Shown here piece by piece: positions 7,129 to 16,195 of a stretch of 41,693 nucleotides of DNA. The position numbers and the translations under genes are program-made. The notes below the pieces were generated by a model that saw only the letters and a list, made by a program, of their open reading frames with translations, made no database searches and had not been told where the DNA came from. Position 1 is the stretch's first letter. Each line of letters starts with the position of its first letter. The stretch is from positions 1 to 41,693 of the forward strand of contig JAGHZQ010000042.1 in assembly GCA_017746715.1 (NCBI GenBank), in the 5' to 3' direction. The stretch is from Cyanobacteria bacterium SBLK. Lineage in GTDB: Bacteria > Cyanobacteriota > Cyanobacteriia > Cyanobacteriales > Spirulinaceae.

Positions 7129-9297
7129 TTACCACGTTCTGACGATCTGTTGCAATTCTACAATATCTAAATAGTCCCAAGCAAAGGCTTTTCGCAAAAG
7201 ATTATCGGGAATGAAGCGATCGTATTTCTGTCGTTGGGGAGAATCGGTAAATGCAGTAATATCCTCTGGTGTCAAGTCTTGTTGGCATAAACTGACAATA
7301 GTTTCTTTGAGATCGATCGCCGTAGTTTGTTTGCCTAATTTTACTATCAAATAGTAAGGACACAAAGATTTAACAATTTTGACATTCATAAAATCACCCA
7401 TCACAAAATAGATCCACTTTTCTAAAGTATTAAAAGTTTGCGTTCCCATCCAAGGAAAAATACAGTAAAAATTGCGATCGATAGGGTGAATAATTTCGCA
7501 TTCTAGATTGTAGTATTGTGCTAAATTTCGAACCTCAGATAATCTTATCTTTGCACCTTGTAATAAATACGGATAATCAGTATTTTCAAATAATATCGAT
7601 CGCATTTTCTGCAAGATTTTCGTATGAATTGTTCCTACACCGCGACCGCGCCATGCAATACTGCCAATTCCAGAAACGGGTTTAACCCAAATATTTCTTT
7701 TTCCATAGTCTACATCAATAACTTGCCACGTTCTCCCTGCTAGAGAGAATCTTTCGCCAAAGGGAGGCGGCGTAAAAATACTACCAATTTCTCCCGCTTC
7801 TCCTCGAACAATATATTCGATAGGTGCATCAAAAATAGCATAGAATTGATAGTTACGGGCTATTTTTTCCCCCGCGATTCCTAAAATCAAAGTATTATTT
7901 TCTGTTTCTTCGAGATGTTCCACGCTTTCCCAATAATTGAGTAATTGCTGGAAATCTCTTGGAGAAATATTGATAAAAGCAGGTAAACTTAAAACTTCTT
8001 CGGTGAGTTCTCGGCGCGATCGCTCTCCTCGAGCGGCTAAAATACTTAAAGTTTGCTGATATAAAAGACTGTAAGGATATTGGAGAGGATAGATGGGTTC
8101 GATCCAGCGTTCGTCGATATACAGTTGAATAATGGCAATAGTTTGTAAGAGTTGCCAAGGTATTTCCTCGGCTAAAGATTCCTCTCCCAATCGTTCCGAT
8201 TCCGAACAGATAAAGCGCATATCCGCTGGCATTTCTCGTCGCCCCGTACGTCCCAATCTTTGGAGAAAACTGGCAATGGATAGCGGTGCATTCAATTGAA
8301 TAACTCGTTCGAGTTGACCGAGATCGATACCCAATTCTAACGTCAATGTTGCCGCAGTGACAGCATAACGATCCGATCGCATGGCGGTTTCTGCATCTTC
8401 TCGCAACGCTGAGGCGATACTACCGTGATGAACGTGATAAATATCCGGTTCGCGTTGAGATCGCGCCAAAAAACGCAAATTGGCAATAATCGATTCTGTT
8501 TCGGTACGACTATTCGCAAAAATCAAGGATTTACTGGCTTTGGTAATCTCAAATAAATAGCGATAATAGGGATCGGTGGGTTCGAGTTCGGAAGGGAGGG
8601 AAAAATAATCCACTGCCAAGCGAACTTGACGAGAATTATCTTGAATTTCTGGGGCAATAACTGATAAATTCGTTCCCATTTTTAGCCATCGTTTAGCCAG
8701 ATCGCAATCTCCTAAAGTCGCAGATAAACCAATCCGGCGAGGAGTTTTATTGATTATTCGAGAAAGGCGAACGAGTTGGCACAAAATTTGATAGCCTCGT
8801 TCCGAATCTATAAAAGAATGAATTTCGTCAATGATGACAAAACGAAGATCGCCAAAAAGCTTTGTTAAGGTAGAATAATGATTGATTAATACGCTTTCTA
8901 GAGATTCCGGCGTAATCTGCAAAATGCCAGAAGGGGATTCAATGAGTTTTCGCTTGCGACTCGAGGAGATATCCCCATGCCATGCAAAGACACGAGTATG
9001 ACTTTGCTGGAGGAGATCGTTCAATCGTTCAAATTGATCGTTAATAAGGGCTTTAATCGGGCTAATATAGAGAACGCCAATTGTTTTTGTGGGTTGTTCG
9101 TCCAGAAGCGTTAAAATTGGTAAAAATGCAGCCTCCGTTTTTCCCGATGCCGTTCCGGTAGCAATTAAGAGATGAGCGTTCGTTTCAAACATCACCTGAC
9201 AAGCCGCAATTTGCACGTCTCGCAATCGTTGCCAGCCTTGATTGTAAATATATTCTTGAATAAAGGGAGCGAGACGATCGAAAGTTTCTTGCGACAT
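7129..9297 (-). CDS. Lhr-like superfamily 2 DEAD/DEAH-box helicase
   Basis: The product is 722 residues. The helicase core is complete: Walker A GTASGKT at 48-54, DEIH at 157-160, SAT at 192-194, the DxxLTLELGIDLG region near 320, and QRLGRTGR at 346-353. The remaining 360 residues have no motif I recognise, apart from a possible winged-helix stretch after residue 410 and a GSIAWRGRGVG segment near 560. The layout resembles Lhr-type DNA helicases, but it is shorter than the long Lhr proteins (about 1,400-1,500 residues). It is followed by the histidine phosphatase, suggesting a two-gene operon. DNA repair is plausible; a defence role is only speculation. Confidence 0.85.
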   Translation of the reverse strand: MSQETFDRLAPFIQEYIYNQGWQRLRDVQIAACQVMFETNAHLLIATGTASGKTEAAFLPILTLLDEQPTKTIGVLYISPIKALINDQFERLNDLLQQSHTRVFAWHGDISSSRKRKLIESPSGILQITPESLESVLINHYSTLTKLFGDLRFVIIDEIHSFIDSERGYQILCQLVRLSRIINKTPRRIGLSATLGDCDLAKRWLKMGTNLSVIAPEIQDNSRQVRLAVDYFSLPSELEPTDPYYRYLFEITKASKSLIFANSRTETESIIANLRFLARSQREPDIYHVHHGSIASALREDAETAMRSDRYAVTAATLTLELGIDLGQLERVIQLNAPLSIASFLQRLGRTGRREMPADMRFICSESERLGEESLAEEIPWQLLQTIAIIQLYIDERWIEPIYPLQYPYSLLYQQTLSILAARGERSRRELTEEVLSLPAFINISPRDFQQLLNYWESVEHLEETENNTLILGIAGEKIARNYQFYAIFDAPIEYIVRGEAGEIGSIFTPPPFGERFSLAGRTWQVIDVDYGKRNIWVKPVSGIGSIAWRGRGVGTIHTKILQKMRSILFENTDYPYLLQGAKIRLSEVRNLAQYYNLECEIIHPIDRNFYCIFPWMGTQTFNTLEKWIYFVMGDFMNVKIVKSLCPYYLIVKLGKQTTAIDLKETIVSLCQQDLTPEDITAFTDSPQRQKYDRFIPDNLLRKAFAWDYLDIVELQQIVRTW

Positions 9298-9311
9298 AGC
9301 CGATTTAAAGA

Positions 9312-9339
9312 TTCAAAATTCAAAATTCAAAATTCAAAA
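9312..9339. repeat. Four tandem copies of a 7-base unit
   Basis: TTCAAAA is repeated four times just upstream of the helicase start. Such heptamer runs are common short repeats in cyanobacterial spacers. No gene is seen in the 179 bases between the helicase and the CNNM-like gene. Confidence 0.8.
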
Positions 9340-9476
9340 TTTCAGGGTGACTTGCAAGTTCATTTAAGTCATCAAAAAATCTTGTCAGAAATCCAGCATT
9401 TAAAATGGCAAGTTACGCGATCGCAAACTGGTCATACTCTTATTAACCATTACCAATTTTCCATCACTCTCTCTTT

Positions 9477-10505
9477 ATGTTGCCTTTAATTTTCGTCGTT
9501 CTTTTTGTTCTGACTGGTTCGGCATTTTGTGCTTTAGCAGAAACTGCGATCTTGTCTGTTTCTCCCATTAAGGTTCGACAACTCGGACAATCGAAGAAGC
9601 GATCGGAACTTGCTTTGTTTATGCTTCGTACTCGCGTGCATCGTTCTATTGCCACTGTTGTGATTTTGAATAATATTTTCAATATTGTTGGCAGTATTGT
9701 CATTGGTGGTATTGCTACAAATGTTTTTGGCGATGCTGGTTTTGGGATTTTTTCAGCTTTCCTCACTTTATTGATTATCATGTTTGGGGAAATTATTCCC
9801 AAAACCCTCGGGGAACGCCATGCTTTGAAAATTGCCCTCTGGATTGCTCTCCCAGTAACGGGATTGGTCTTTATTTTAGCACCAATTGTTTGGTTTGTCG
9901 AACGAGCAACAACTCCCTTTTTGCGAGGGAAAAAGAAACCAACAACCAATGAAGCAGAGATTAAATTTTTAGCTAAAATCGGACATCAAGAAGGAATTAT
10001 TGAAGATGATGAAGCGGATATGATTCAGCGCGTTTTTAACTTAAACGATCTCTTGGCTCACGAAATTATGACTCCAAGAACAGTGATGACTTATTTGCGA
10101 GGAAGCTCGACATTAGAAGAAGTAAAAGCGGATATTCTCGCTTCGCAACACAGCCGTATTGTTGTGATTGACGAAACCATTGATGATGCGATCGGCTTGG
10201 CATTAAAAAATGAGTTATTGGTGGCACTACTGGAAGGAAAAACCGATATTGCGATCGCCGATATCAGTCGCAAGGTTTGTTTTGTTGCGGAAACGATGAA
10301 GGCGGATAAATTATTACAAGAGTTTCAAAAAAAACGCGAGCATTTATTTGTGGTTGCCGATGAATATGGGGGAGTTTCTGGAGTGGTTACCCTCGAAGAT
10401 GTTCTCGAAGTGTTAACGGGAGAAATCGTCGATGAAACCGATCGCACGGCAGATTTACAGGAGATCGCTCGCAAGCGTCGCAAGCGGATTTTAGGGGAGA
10501 GTTAG
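9477..10505 (+). CDS. CNNM/CorC-type membrane protein with DUF21 and CBS domains
   Basis: The 342-residue product has an N-terminal CNNM (DUF21) transmembrane region of about 140 residues, beginning LIFVVLFVLTGSAFCALAE and including IIMFGEIIPKTLGE. A CBS pair follows, starting at about residue 195 with HEIMTPRTVMTYL and ending near 330 with VADEYGGVSGVVTLEDVLE. This is the HlyC/CorC architecture linked to magnesium and cobalt efflux or homeostasis. The usual C-terminal CorC_HlyC transporter-associated domain is absent, so the protein is a short form. It stands alone and probably has its own promoter in the preceding gap. Confidence 0.88.
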   Translation: MLPLIFVVLFVLTGSAFCALAETAILSVSPIKVRQLGQSKKRSELALFMLRTRVHRSIATVVILNNIFNIVGSIVIGGIATNVFGDAGFGIFSAFLTLLIIMFGEIIPKTLGERHALKIALWIALPVTGLVFILAPIVWFVERATTPFLRGKKKPTTNEAEIKFLAKIGHQEGIIEDDEADMIQRVFNLNDLLAHEIMTPRTVMTYLRGSSTLEEVKADILASQHSRIVVIDETIDDAIGLALKNELLVALLEGKTDIAIADISRKVCFVAETMKADKLLQEFQKKREHLFVVADEYGGVSGVVTLEDVLEVLTGEIVDETDRTADLQEIARKRRKRILGES

Positions 10506-10740
10506 TGCTTTCTCAATTTTTCTAATCGAGGGACTTAATGTTAAAAAAATAAGACTAGAAGTAATATCATTAAAGTCACGCCTACCACGTTGTCGGAGAT
10601 CGTTAGTCCACTAGCAAATCTATCTAGTTTTTGAGTGAAGGTGAAATTCATTGAAACCCTTGCCTCGTATGACGATCGCTTTTTCTTTGTCCTGCTGGAC
10701 AAGCGAATGCAGTTTTGCTCGTCTGACAGTTTGAGCGATC

Positions 10741-11161
10741 GCCAAGGCAGAATTGGGAGAACCCGTTTGGGCAACCAATCGCCCCGTGGGGGTCGTCTTT
10801 GGTTTTGATGCCGCGATCGGATTTGTGGTGGGAGTGGTTATCGTTTATCAAATTCTTTCGACAGATGTTAATGCACGCATGGCCGAATATGCCACATTTA
10901 AAGCAATGGGATATCGCAATTCCTATTTGTTGGGGGTTGTGTTTGAAGAAGCGCTGATTTTGGCAGCTTTTGGCTTTTTTCCGGGGTTAACCATCGCCAT
11001 CGGACTTCTATGCAATGGAGCGCAAAGCAACGGCTTTACCGATGTTTATGACGGTTTCTCGTGCGATTTTTGTTTTGGTGTTAACCATCGTCACGTGCGG
11101 CATTTCCGGTGCGATTGCTACCCGATGCTTGCAAGCTGCCGATTCTGCTGACATTTTCTAA
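10741..11161 (+). pseudogene. devC: devC-like ABC exporter permease remnant, 5'-truncated and frameshifted
   Basis: The first frame reads VIVYQILSTDVNARMAEYAT, then FKAMGYRNSYLLGVVFEEAL, and ILAAFGFFPGLTIAIGL. From about 11,008 the match continues in the next frame with YAMERKATALPMFMTVSRAI, then VLTIVTCGISGAIATRCLQA and AADSADIF, ending at TAA 11159-11161. These are the last 130 or so residues of DevC (MacB-like FtsX permease of DevBCA exporters), whose C-terminus typically ends LQAADPADIF. The first two-thirds of the gene is missing and there is a frameshift, so it is not functional. The devA remnant follows at 11564. Confidence 0.85.
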
Positions 11162-11192
11162 GCGATCGACAGCCGCGAGGCGAGTCTGTAAT

Positions 11193-11423
11193 TTACTTCA
11201 AGAAGCTCTTTCCTTGCTCGACAATTCCCTTTTCTTGGAGTGTATCGTTAATTGCATCCATCAATCCTAAGTCTTGAGGTGTTGCTTTTCCTGTAATCAC
11301 TCTCCGCAATGCCATATAAAAGGTCATTTCCCCCAAAGCCATTTCGTCAACTTTGGCCGAACCTTTAATAATTTTCTCGGCGTAGGAGTTGAGTTTGTTC
11401 TCGATAAACTGCTCGATATCCAT
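11193..11423 (-). CDS. Hypothetical 76-residue protein lying between devC and devA remnants
   Basis: This short, mostly alpha-helical, soluble protein begins MDIEQFIENKLNSYAEKI and contains MALGEMTFYMALRRVITG. AAGGAG six bases before ATG 11423 supports translation. I do not recognise a family. It lies on the opposite strand to the two DevBCA-type remnants that flank it. Either it arrived by insertion into that cluster or it is the part retained after decay. An N-terminal helical protein-interaction role is possible but unproven. Confidence 0.6.
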   Translation of the reverse strand: MDIEQFIENKLNSYAEKIIKGSAKVDEMALGEMTFYMALRRVITGKATPQDLGLMDAINDTLQEKGIVEQGKSFLK

Positions 11424-11563
11424 GTATGCTCCTTGTGGATTTCAGTACCGGACAGAATATATTCTAAAATTTTTACACTTGTCTAGCCTTATTCAAAAAA
11501 CGTAACAAACAACGCCAATCCGTCCCTCTCACTCGTAAAGTTGCCAAACTTGGGGGATTTCCC

Positions 11564-11727
11564 ATGAGCGATCGCCCTAAAAAAACCGTTATTTCCGTTG
11601 CCAATCTCGATCGTTATTTCGGCCAAGAACAACTCCGCATAACCGCATTTTAGATGTGGCCGATCGCATCGTTAAAATAGAAGACGGACGCTTAACCGAA
11701 AATTCGACGGTCGGTGCGATCGCCTAA
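11564..11727 (+). pseudogene. devA: devA-like ABC exporter ATPase remnant with nearly all of the core deleted
   Basis: ATG 11564 opens MSDRPKKTVISVANLDRYFG, the usual DevA N-terminus, and stops at TAG 11651-11653. From about 11,639 a different frame reads HNRILDVADRIVKIEDGRL, the segment after the H-loop in DevA, and ends at TAA 11725-11727. Walker A, signature and Walker B are all missing (about 170 residues deleted). With the devC remnant upstream, this shows a lost DevBCA-type exporter. DevBCA systems export glycolipids or similar envelope material with TolC in cyanobacteria. No devB remnant was recognised. Confidence 0.85.
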
Positions 11728-11799
11728 ATTGCGGTACAATTAAAATTAGGCTTGTGGAAATTTAATATTTTCGCGTAGCTAGAATATGGAGTATAAAAT

Positions 11800-12403
11800 A
11801 TGATTTCTGAAATTCAAGTGACTAACTTTAAAAGTTATCGCTCTGCCAGTTTACCTTTAGATTTCTTAACGGTTTTGATTGGTGCAAATGCCTCGGGTAA
11901 AAGTAATGTCATTGAAGCTCTAAGATTACTCGCAAGAATTGCAACAGGAGAAAAATTAAAATTTTTGGAAAACAGTCATCAAGAAACAGACAAGATATTT
12001 AGAGGTAAAATTAGCGATCTGGGATATCAAGGAGAAAAATCGTTTCAAGTTTCTTGTAATGTTACAACTGAGAAATTTGCAGACTGGCATCATTTTGAGA
12101 TCGATCGATTTACGAGTGTTGATTAGCAGTCACAATCCTGCATTGCTTGATGCTTTACCGAATGAAGCTATCCCCAAAACAGTTTTTTGCTATCGCAGTC
12201 CTGATGATGGTTCGAGTAAACTGATACAATTACAAGATATTCCCGATTATCCCGAACTCATTGTTCAAGGTACGATAGGAAGTTTAATGACGCGAGGTGT
12301 AATGGAACGATTTGTAAAATATCATCCCACTGGGGAAGAGAAAAAGAAAAAAGCGCTGGAATGGCTCGCTTCTATCCGGAAAGAAATGGAGCTTAGTAAA
12401 TGA
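11800..12403 (+). pseudogene. AAA-family (AAA_15/AAA_21-like) ATPase, internally deleted
   Basis: The N-terminal part is MISEIQVTNFKSYRSASLPL followed by LIGANASGKSNVIEALRLLA, with Walker A at residues 28-35. This is the SMC/OLD-like ATPase start. That frame ends at TAG 12124-12126. In the next frame, LRVLISSHNPALLDALPNEA (the H-switch region that follows Walker B) runs to a stop at 12401-12403. About 170 residues including Walker B are lost, and the junction near 12,103-12,115 falls in GATCGATCGA. The stop overlaps the next start as ATGA, so it was translationally coupled with the PIN-like gene. Two separate shorter products could still be made, but ATP hydrolysis is unlikely. Confidence 0.8.
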
Positions 12404-12888
12404 GAGCAGCGGCAATTATTGACACTTCTATTTTTAACGAATTCCTCGGAATTCCCAGTAAGAGTGATGAGAGTCGGATAAAAAAAGTCTTGCATGAATT
12501 TGAGCAGCTTATCGAAGATAGGACATCATTTCTTTTACCAATGGCTACCATTTACGAAACAGGGAATCATATTGCTAAATCGTCCGGCGATCGTTTTCGT
12601 CTAGCTCAAAAATTTGTTGAATACGTTCGACAAGCTATCAAGGGCTATACCAGTAAGATTCCTTGGATCGCTATGGTAATTCCCACCAATGATGAAGTTG
12701 AATTGTGGTTGAGTGAATTTCCTCAAAGAGCTGCAGGGGAAGTGGGGATGGCAGACTTATCTATTATAAAAGAGTGGGAAAAAATGGTCGAAATGAATCC
12801 CAGTCGTCGTGTATTTATCTGGGCTTTAGATAGCGATTTGAAGGGAGACGATCTGAGAGCATATGACCAACCACCAACTATAAAATAG
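12400..12888 (+). CDS. PIN-like domain protein, partner of the AAA ATPase
   Basis: The product has 162 residues. It starts AAIIDTSIFNEFLG, where the aspartate matches the first acidic residue of PIN nucleases. ATIYETGNHIA near residue 48-58 supplies a glutamate. EVGMADLSIIKEWE near 115-125 and FIWALDSDLKGDD near 140-152 supply further acidic positions. This order fits a divergent PIN-type RNase fold, not a classic VapC. The ATG overlaps the stop of the AAA ATPase, so the two formed one operon. Pairs of an AAA ATPase with a nuclease-like small protein often serve in defence or toxin roles, but nothing here proves it. The gene looks intact although its partner is broken. Confidence 0.6.
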   Translation: MRAAAIIDTSIFNEFLGIPSKSDESRIKKVLHEFEQLIEDRTSFLLPMATIYETGNHIAKSSGDRFRLAQKFVEYVRQAIKGYTSKIPWIAMVIPTNDEVELWLSEFPQRAAGEVGMADLSIIKEWEKMVEMNPSRRVFIWALDSDLKGDDLRAYDQPPTIK

Positions 12889-12980
12889 ACCAATTTTTAG
12901 AGTAGACAGGATATACTTAGAAAAGTAGACTAATACACACAATTTCCTTACTTACCCTACAATAAATTTACATTTTTGAG

Positions 12981-13538
12981 ATGAACCTATCCGATCGCCT
13001 CCATTATCACGATATTATTTACTTTTGGTTTGAGGAGTGTACTCCCAAACAATGGTGGCAAAAAAGTCTCGAATTCGATTGCCTGATTGCCTCTAGATTT
13101 GGTGTAATATTGCAGGCAGCAATAGAAGGAAAACTCGCTTATTGGCGTTCCGAAGCAGAAGGAAGATTGGCAGAAATTATTGTCCTCGACCAATTTTCTC
13201 GCAATATCTATCGCGATCGCCCTCAAGCATTCAGTCAAGATCCCCTCGCTCTCAACCTCGCACGGGAAGCCGTTCAAATAGGTGCAGATAAAGCCGTCAG
13301 CGAACCAAAACGAGTCTTTTTTTATCTGCCCTATATGCACAGTGAATCGCTCCAAATTCACCAAGAAGCGTTACCCTTATTTCAAAGTTTAACCGAGTCA
13401 AGCTATCTCGAATACGAATACAAACACATGAGTATTATCGAAAAATTCGATCGCTATCCCCATCGAAATGATATTCTCGATCGCGAATCCACCGAACTAG
13501 AGAAGCACTTTCTCTCACAACCCGGTTCGTCATTTTGA
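12981..13538 (+). CDS. DUF924 family protein
   Basis: The 185-residue product matches the DUF924 family across its length. The marks are IIYFWFEECTPKQWW at the start, IIVLDQFSRNIYRDRPQAF near residue 65-85, and KRVFFYLPYMHSESL near 108-122, and the C-terminal YEYKHMSIIEKFDRYPHRND. The family is all-helical with a TPR-like fold and has no established biochemical role. There is no signal peptide. It stands alone between the PIN-like gene and the M16 pair. Confidence 0.92.
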   Translation: MNLSDRLHYHDIIYFWFEECTPKQWWQKSLEFDCLIASRFGVILQAAIEGKLAYWRSEAEGRLAEIIVLDQFSRNIYRDRPQAFSQDPLALNLAREAVQIGADKAVSEPKRVFFYLPYMHSESLQIHQEALPLFQSLTESSYLEYEYKHMSIIEKFDRYPHRNDILDRESTELEKHFLSQPGSSF

Positions 13539-13662
13539 AGGGCGAATGAGTAACTTTGAATCGATCTTCGTAAATTCTCCAGCATTTTGTAGCAAAACGA
13601 TCTATTTGAGATGAATTGAGAGAGTATCATAGATAGATTAAAAAATCGTTAAGCGCTTAACC

Positions 13663-14937
13663 TTGCAACAACTCTCTCAACAACGCCAGACCCTTTCCCT
13701 TCCCGCAAATACCTTCCGATTGAATAACGGCCTGACGATCGTACACCAACATCTGCCGACTACTCCCGTCGCAATGGTGGATGTTTGGGTGAAAGCAGGA
13801 GTCAGCGCAGAACCCGATCGCTGGTACGGCATGGCGCATTTTCTAGAACACATGATCTTTAAAGGGAGCAAGCGCGTTGCCCCTGGGGAATTCGATCGCG
13901 AAATCGAAAATCGCGGCGGAGTCACCAATGCCGCCACCAGCCACGACTACGCTCACTTTTTTATCAATACCGCCGCCCAATATCTTCCCGAAACCCTACC
14001 CTACTTTGCCGAAATCCTCCTGCATGCCAGCATTGACGACGAAGAATTCGTCCGGGAAAGAGATGTCGTTATTGAAGAAATCCGCTCCTGTCAGGACGAT
14101 CCCGACTGGTTGGGATTTCAGGCATTATGCGAAACCGTTTACGGCGAATCCGCCTACGGCCGCTCGATTTTAGGGACAGAAGAACAAGTGAGAGACCGCA
14201 CTCCCAACCAAATGCGCTGCTTTCACAAAACCCACTACCAACCGGAAAACATGACCGTCGCGATCGTGGGGGGTATCGATCGCGAAACAGCACTGGCTTT
14301 AATCGGCCATACCTTCAGCGACTTTCCCGTTCGTTCCGAATGTCCTCCCCGCACCTTTAATCCCCAGCCAATTTTAACGGAGATCTGTCGTACCGAATTA
14401 CGCTTGCCTCGCTTGGAACAGGCTCGTTTAATGATGGCATGGACGGCATCGGGAGTAGACAGCATTCGCGAAGCCGTGGGACTGGATATGCTCTCGGTTT
14501 TCTTGGGAGGCGGCAGATCGTCCTGTTTGGTGAGAGAATTAAGAGAAGAACAACGTTTAGTTTGGGATATTGCCAGCGAGTTTTCCCTGCATCGGTATTC
14601 CAGCCTTTTAACCATTACCGCTTGGTTGGAAGAGCAATATTTAGGAGAAGTGGAACAGAAAATCGGCGATCGCCTGCAAAAATTGCAAGCTACACCCATT
14701 TCCGACGGGGAATTAAATCGCGTTAAACGCCTGCTTTTAAACGATTATGCCTTTTCCACCGAAACTGCCGGTCAGCTAGCCGGACTGTATGGGTATTACA
14801 ATACAATTGCAACGACAGAACTCTCTGTCGCTTATCCCCAGCGCATTGAAAAAATGTCGGCCGGAGAATTGCAAGCGATCGCGCAAAAATACCTTTCTTC
14901 GGAAAGATACGCCGTCACTGTCATGAAAAATCTTTAA
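13663..14937 (+). CDS. M16 family zinc peptidase, catalytic subunit
   Basis: The product is 424 residues. The inverted zinc motif HFLEH is at 59-63, with the downstream glutamate in EEIRSCQDDPDW near 128-140, so the active site is complete. The fold is that of mitochondrial processing peptidase and pitrilysin-like M16B enzymes. The start is TTG 13663, because no ATG or GTG is available upstream of the conserved LNNGLTIVHQHLP; the exact start is uncertain. It is followed after 10 bases by a second M16 gene that lacks the motif. The pair likely forms a heterodimer, as in other bacterial M16B systems. The substrate is unknown. No signal peptide is evident. Confidence 0.93.
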   Translation: MQQLSQQRQTLSLPANTFRLNNGLTIVHQHLPTTPVAMVDVWVKAGVSAEPDRWYGMAHFLEHMIFKGSKRVAPGEFDREIENRGGVTNAATSHDYAHFFINTAAQYLPETLPYFAEILLHASIDDEEFVRERDVVIEEIRSCQDDPDWLGFQALCETVYGESAYGRSILGTEEQVRDRTPNQMRCFHKTHYQPENMTVAIVGGIDRETALALIGHTFSDFPVRSECPPRTFNPQPILTEICRTELRLPRLEQARLMMAWTASGVDSIREAVGLDMLSVFLGGGRSSCLVRELREEQRLVWDIASEFSLHRYSSLLTITAWLEEQYLGEVEQKIGDRLQKLQATPISDGELNRVKRLLLNDYAFSTETAGQLAGLYGYYNTIATTELSVAYPQRIEKMSAGELQAIAQKYLSSERYAVTVMKNL

Positions 14938-14947
14938 TTCGTTAAAT

Positions 14948-16195
14948 ATGTCAACTCAGCGCACGATTTTAGACAACGGAATTACAGTCATTACCGTAGA
15001 AAATCCAACAGCAGATATTATTGCCGGACGATTGTTTTTAAAAGCGGGAGGGCGCTGGGAATCGAGGGAAAAAGCAGGGATTTCCCATCTCTTATCTAAT
15101 GTTTTAACGAAAGGAACGAACCGTTTATCCTCCATAGAAATTGCCGAAAAAATCGAATCCGTCGGCGCTGTTTTGGGAGCTGACGCATCGACAGATTATT
15201 TTGCCATTGGTTTTAAAACCGTCACCATAGATTTTCGAGAAATTTTCCAATTGGTGGGAGAGATTGCGCGATCGCCGCGTTTTCCTACCGAAGAAGTGGA
15301 ACTCGAACAGCATTTAACCTTACAAAATATTCGCTCTCAGCAAGAACGTCCTTTTAATGTGGGCTTCAAACAACTGCGAGAAGCCATGTATGGCGAACAT
15401 CCTTACGGAATCTCCATTTTGGGAATGCTGGAAACCGTCTCGCAATTAAACCGCAAAGACTTACAGGAGTACCATCAAACTTACTTTCGTCCGGATAACT
15501 TAATCATTTCCTTATCCGGACGCATTCAACATGAGGAAGCGATCGCAACTGTCACGGAAATTTTTGGCGACTGGCACCGTCCCGACGCTCCCCTGCCCGA
15601 GCTCGCCGTCCCTGCCGTCACCTCTCAACCCACCCCTCAAAAAACCCCCCGAGACAGCCAACAGGCGATTGTCATGTTGGGTTACTTAAGTCCTTCCGTT
15701 CGTAAGGAAACCGATTATACCGTTCTCAAGCTCCTGAATACCTATTTAGGGAATGGTTTATCCAGCCGTCTTTTTGTGGAACTGCGGGAAAAACGGGGAC
15801 TTGCTTACGATGTTTCTGCCTTCTATCCCACCCGTCTCGATACCTCACAATTCGTGGTTTACATGGGAACCGCCCCGGAAAATACGGCAATCGCCCTCGA
15901 AGGACTCCATCAAGAAGTGACGCGACTGTGCGCGACCTCCCTCGCCCCAGAAGAACTACAAGCGGCAAAAAATAAACTCTTGGGGCAATATGCCCTCGGC
16001 AAGCAAACCAATTCCGAAATCGCGCAAATCTTGGGCTGGTACGAAACGATCGAGGTAGGGCTGGATTTTGACAGTCAATTCCAAGAGGCGATCGCGGCAA
16101 TTACGCCAGAACAAGCCAAAGAAACTGCAAGGCGTTACTTTAGCGGCGATCCCTATATTTCCCTCGTCGGACCTGACAATTTTATTAATACTTAG
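14948..16195 (+). CDS. M16 family peptidase-like protein, non-catalytic subunit
   Basis: This 415-residue protein has the M16B fold (ILDNGITVITVENP at the start, REKRGLAYDVSAFY near 280). Where the zinc motif should be it reads AGISHLLSN, so the HxxEH residues are missing. It retains the glycine-rich loop GLSSRLFVELREKRG that helps bind substrate. This matches the alpha-subunit role in two-chain M16B peptidases. It is 10 bases downstream of the catalytic gene. Its stop overlaps the stop of the convergent AraC gene by four bases. Confidence 0.92.
   Translation: MSTQRTILDNGITVITVENPTADIIAGRLFLKAGGRWESREKAGISHLLSNVLTKGTNRLSSIEIAEKIESVGAVLGADASTDYFAIGFKTVTIDFREIFQLVGEIARSPRFPTEEVELEQHLTLQNIRSQQERPFNVGFKQLREAMYGEHPYGISILGMLETVSQLNRKDLQEYHQTYFRPDNLIISLSGRIQHEEAIATVTEIFGDWHRPDAPLPELAVPAVTSQPTPQKTPRDSQQAIVMLGYLSPSVRKETDYTVLKLLNTYLGNGLSSRLFVELREKRGLAYDVSAFYPTRLDTSQFVVYMGTAPENTAIALEGLHQEVTRLCATSLAPEELQAAKNKLLGQYALGKQTNSEIAQILGWYETIEVGLDFDSQFQEAIAAITPEQAKETARRYFSGDPYISLVGPDNFINT

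Noticed and set aside
10541..10651. A 36-residue minus-strand ORF with a C-terminal hydrophobic helix before the devC remnant
   Set aside because: The ribosome site is only fair and no family is recognised; it may be a chance ORF in decayed DNA.
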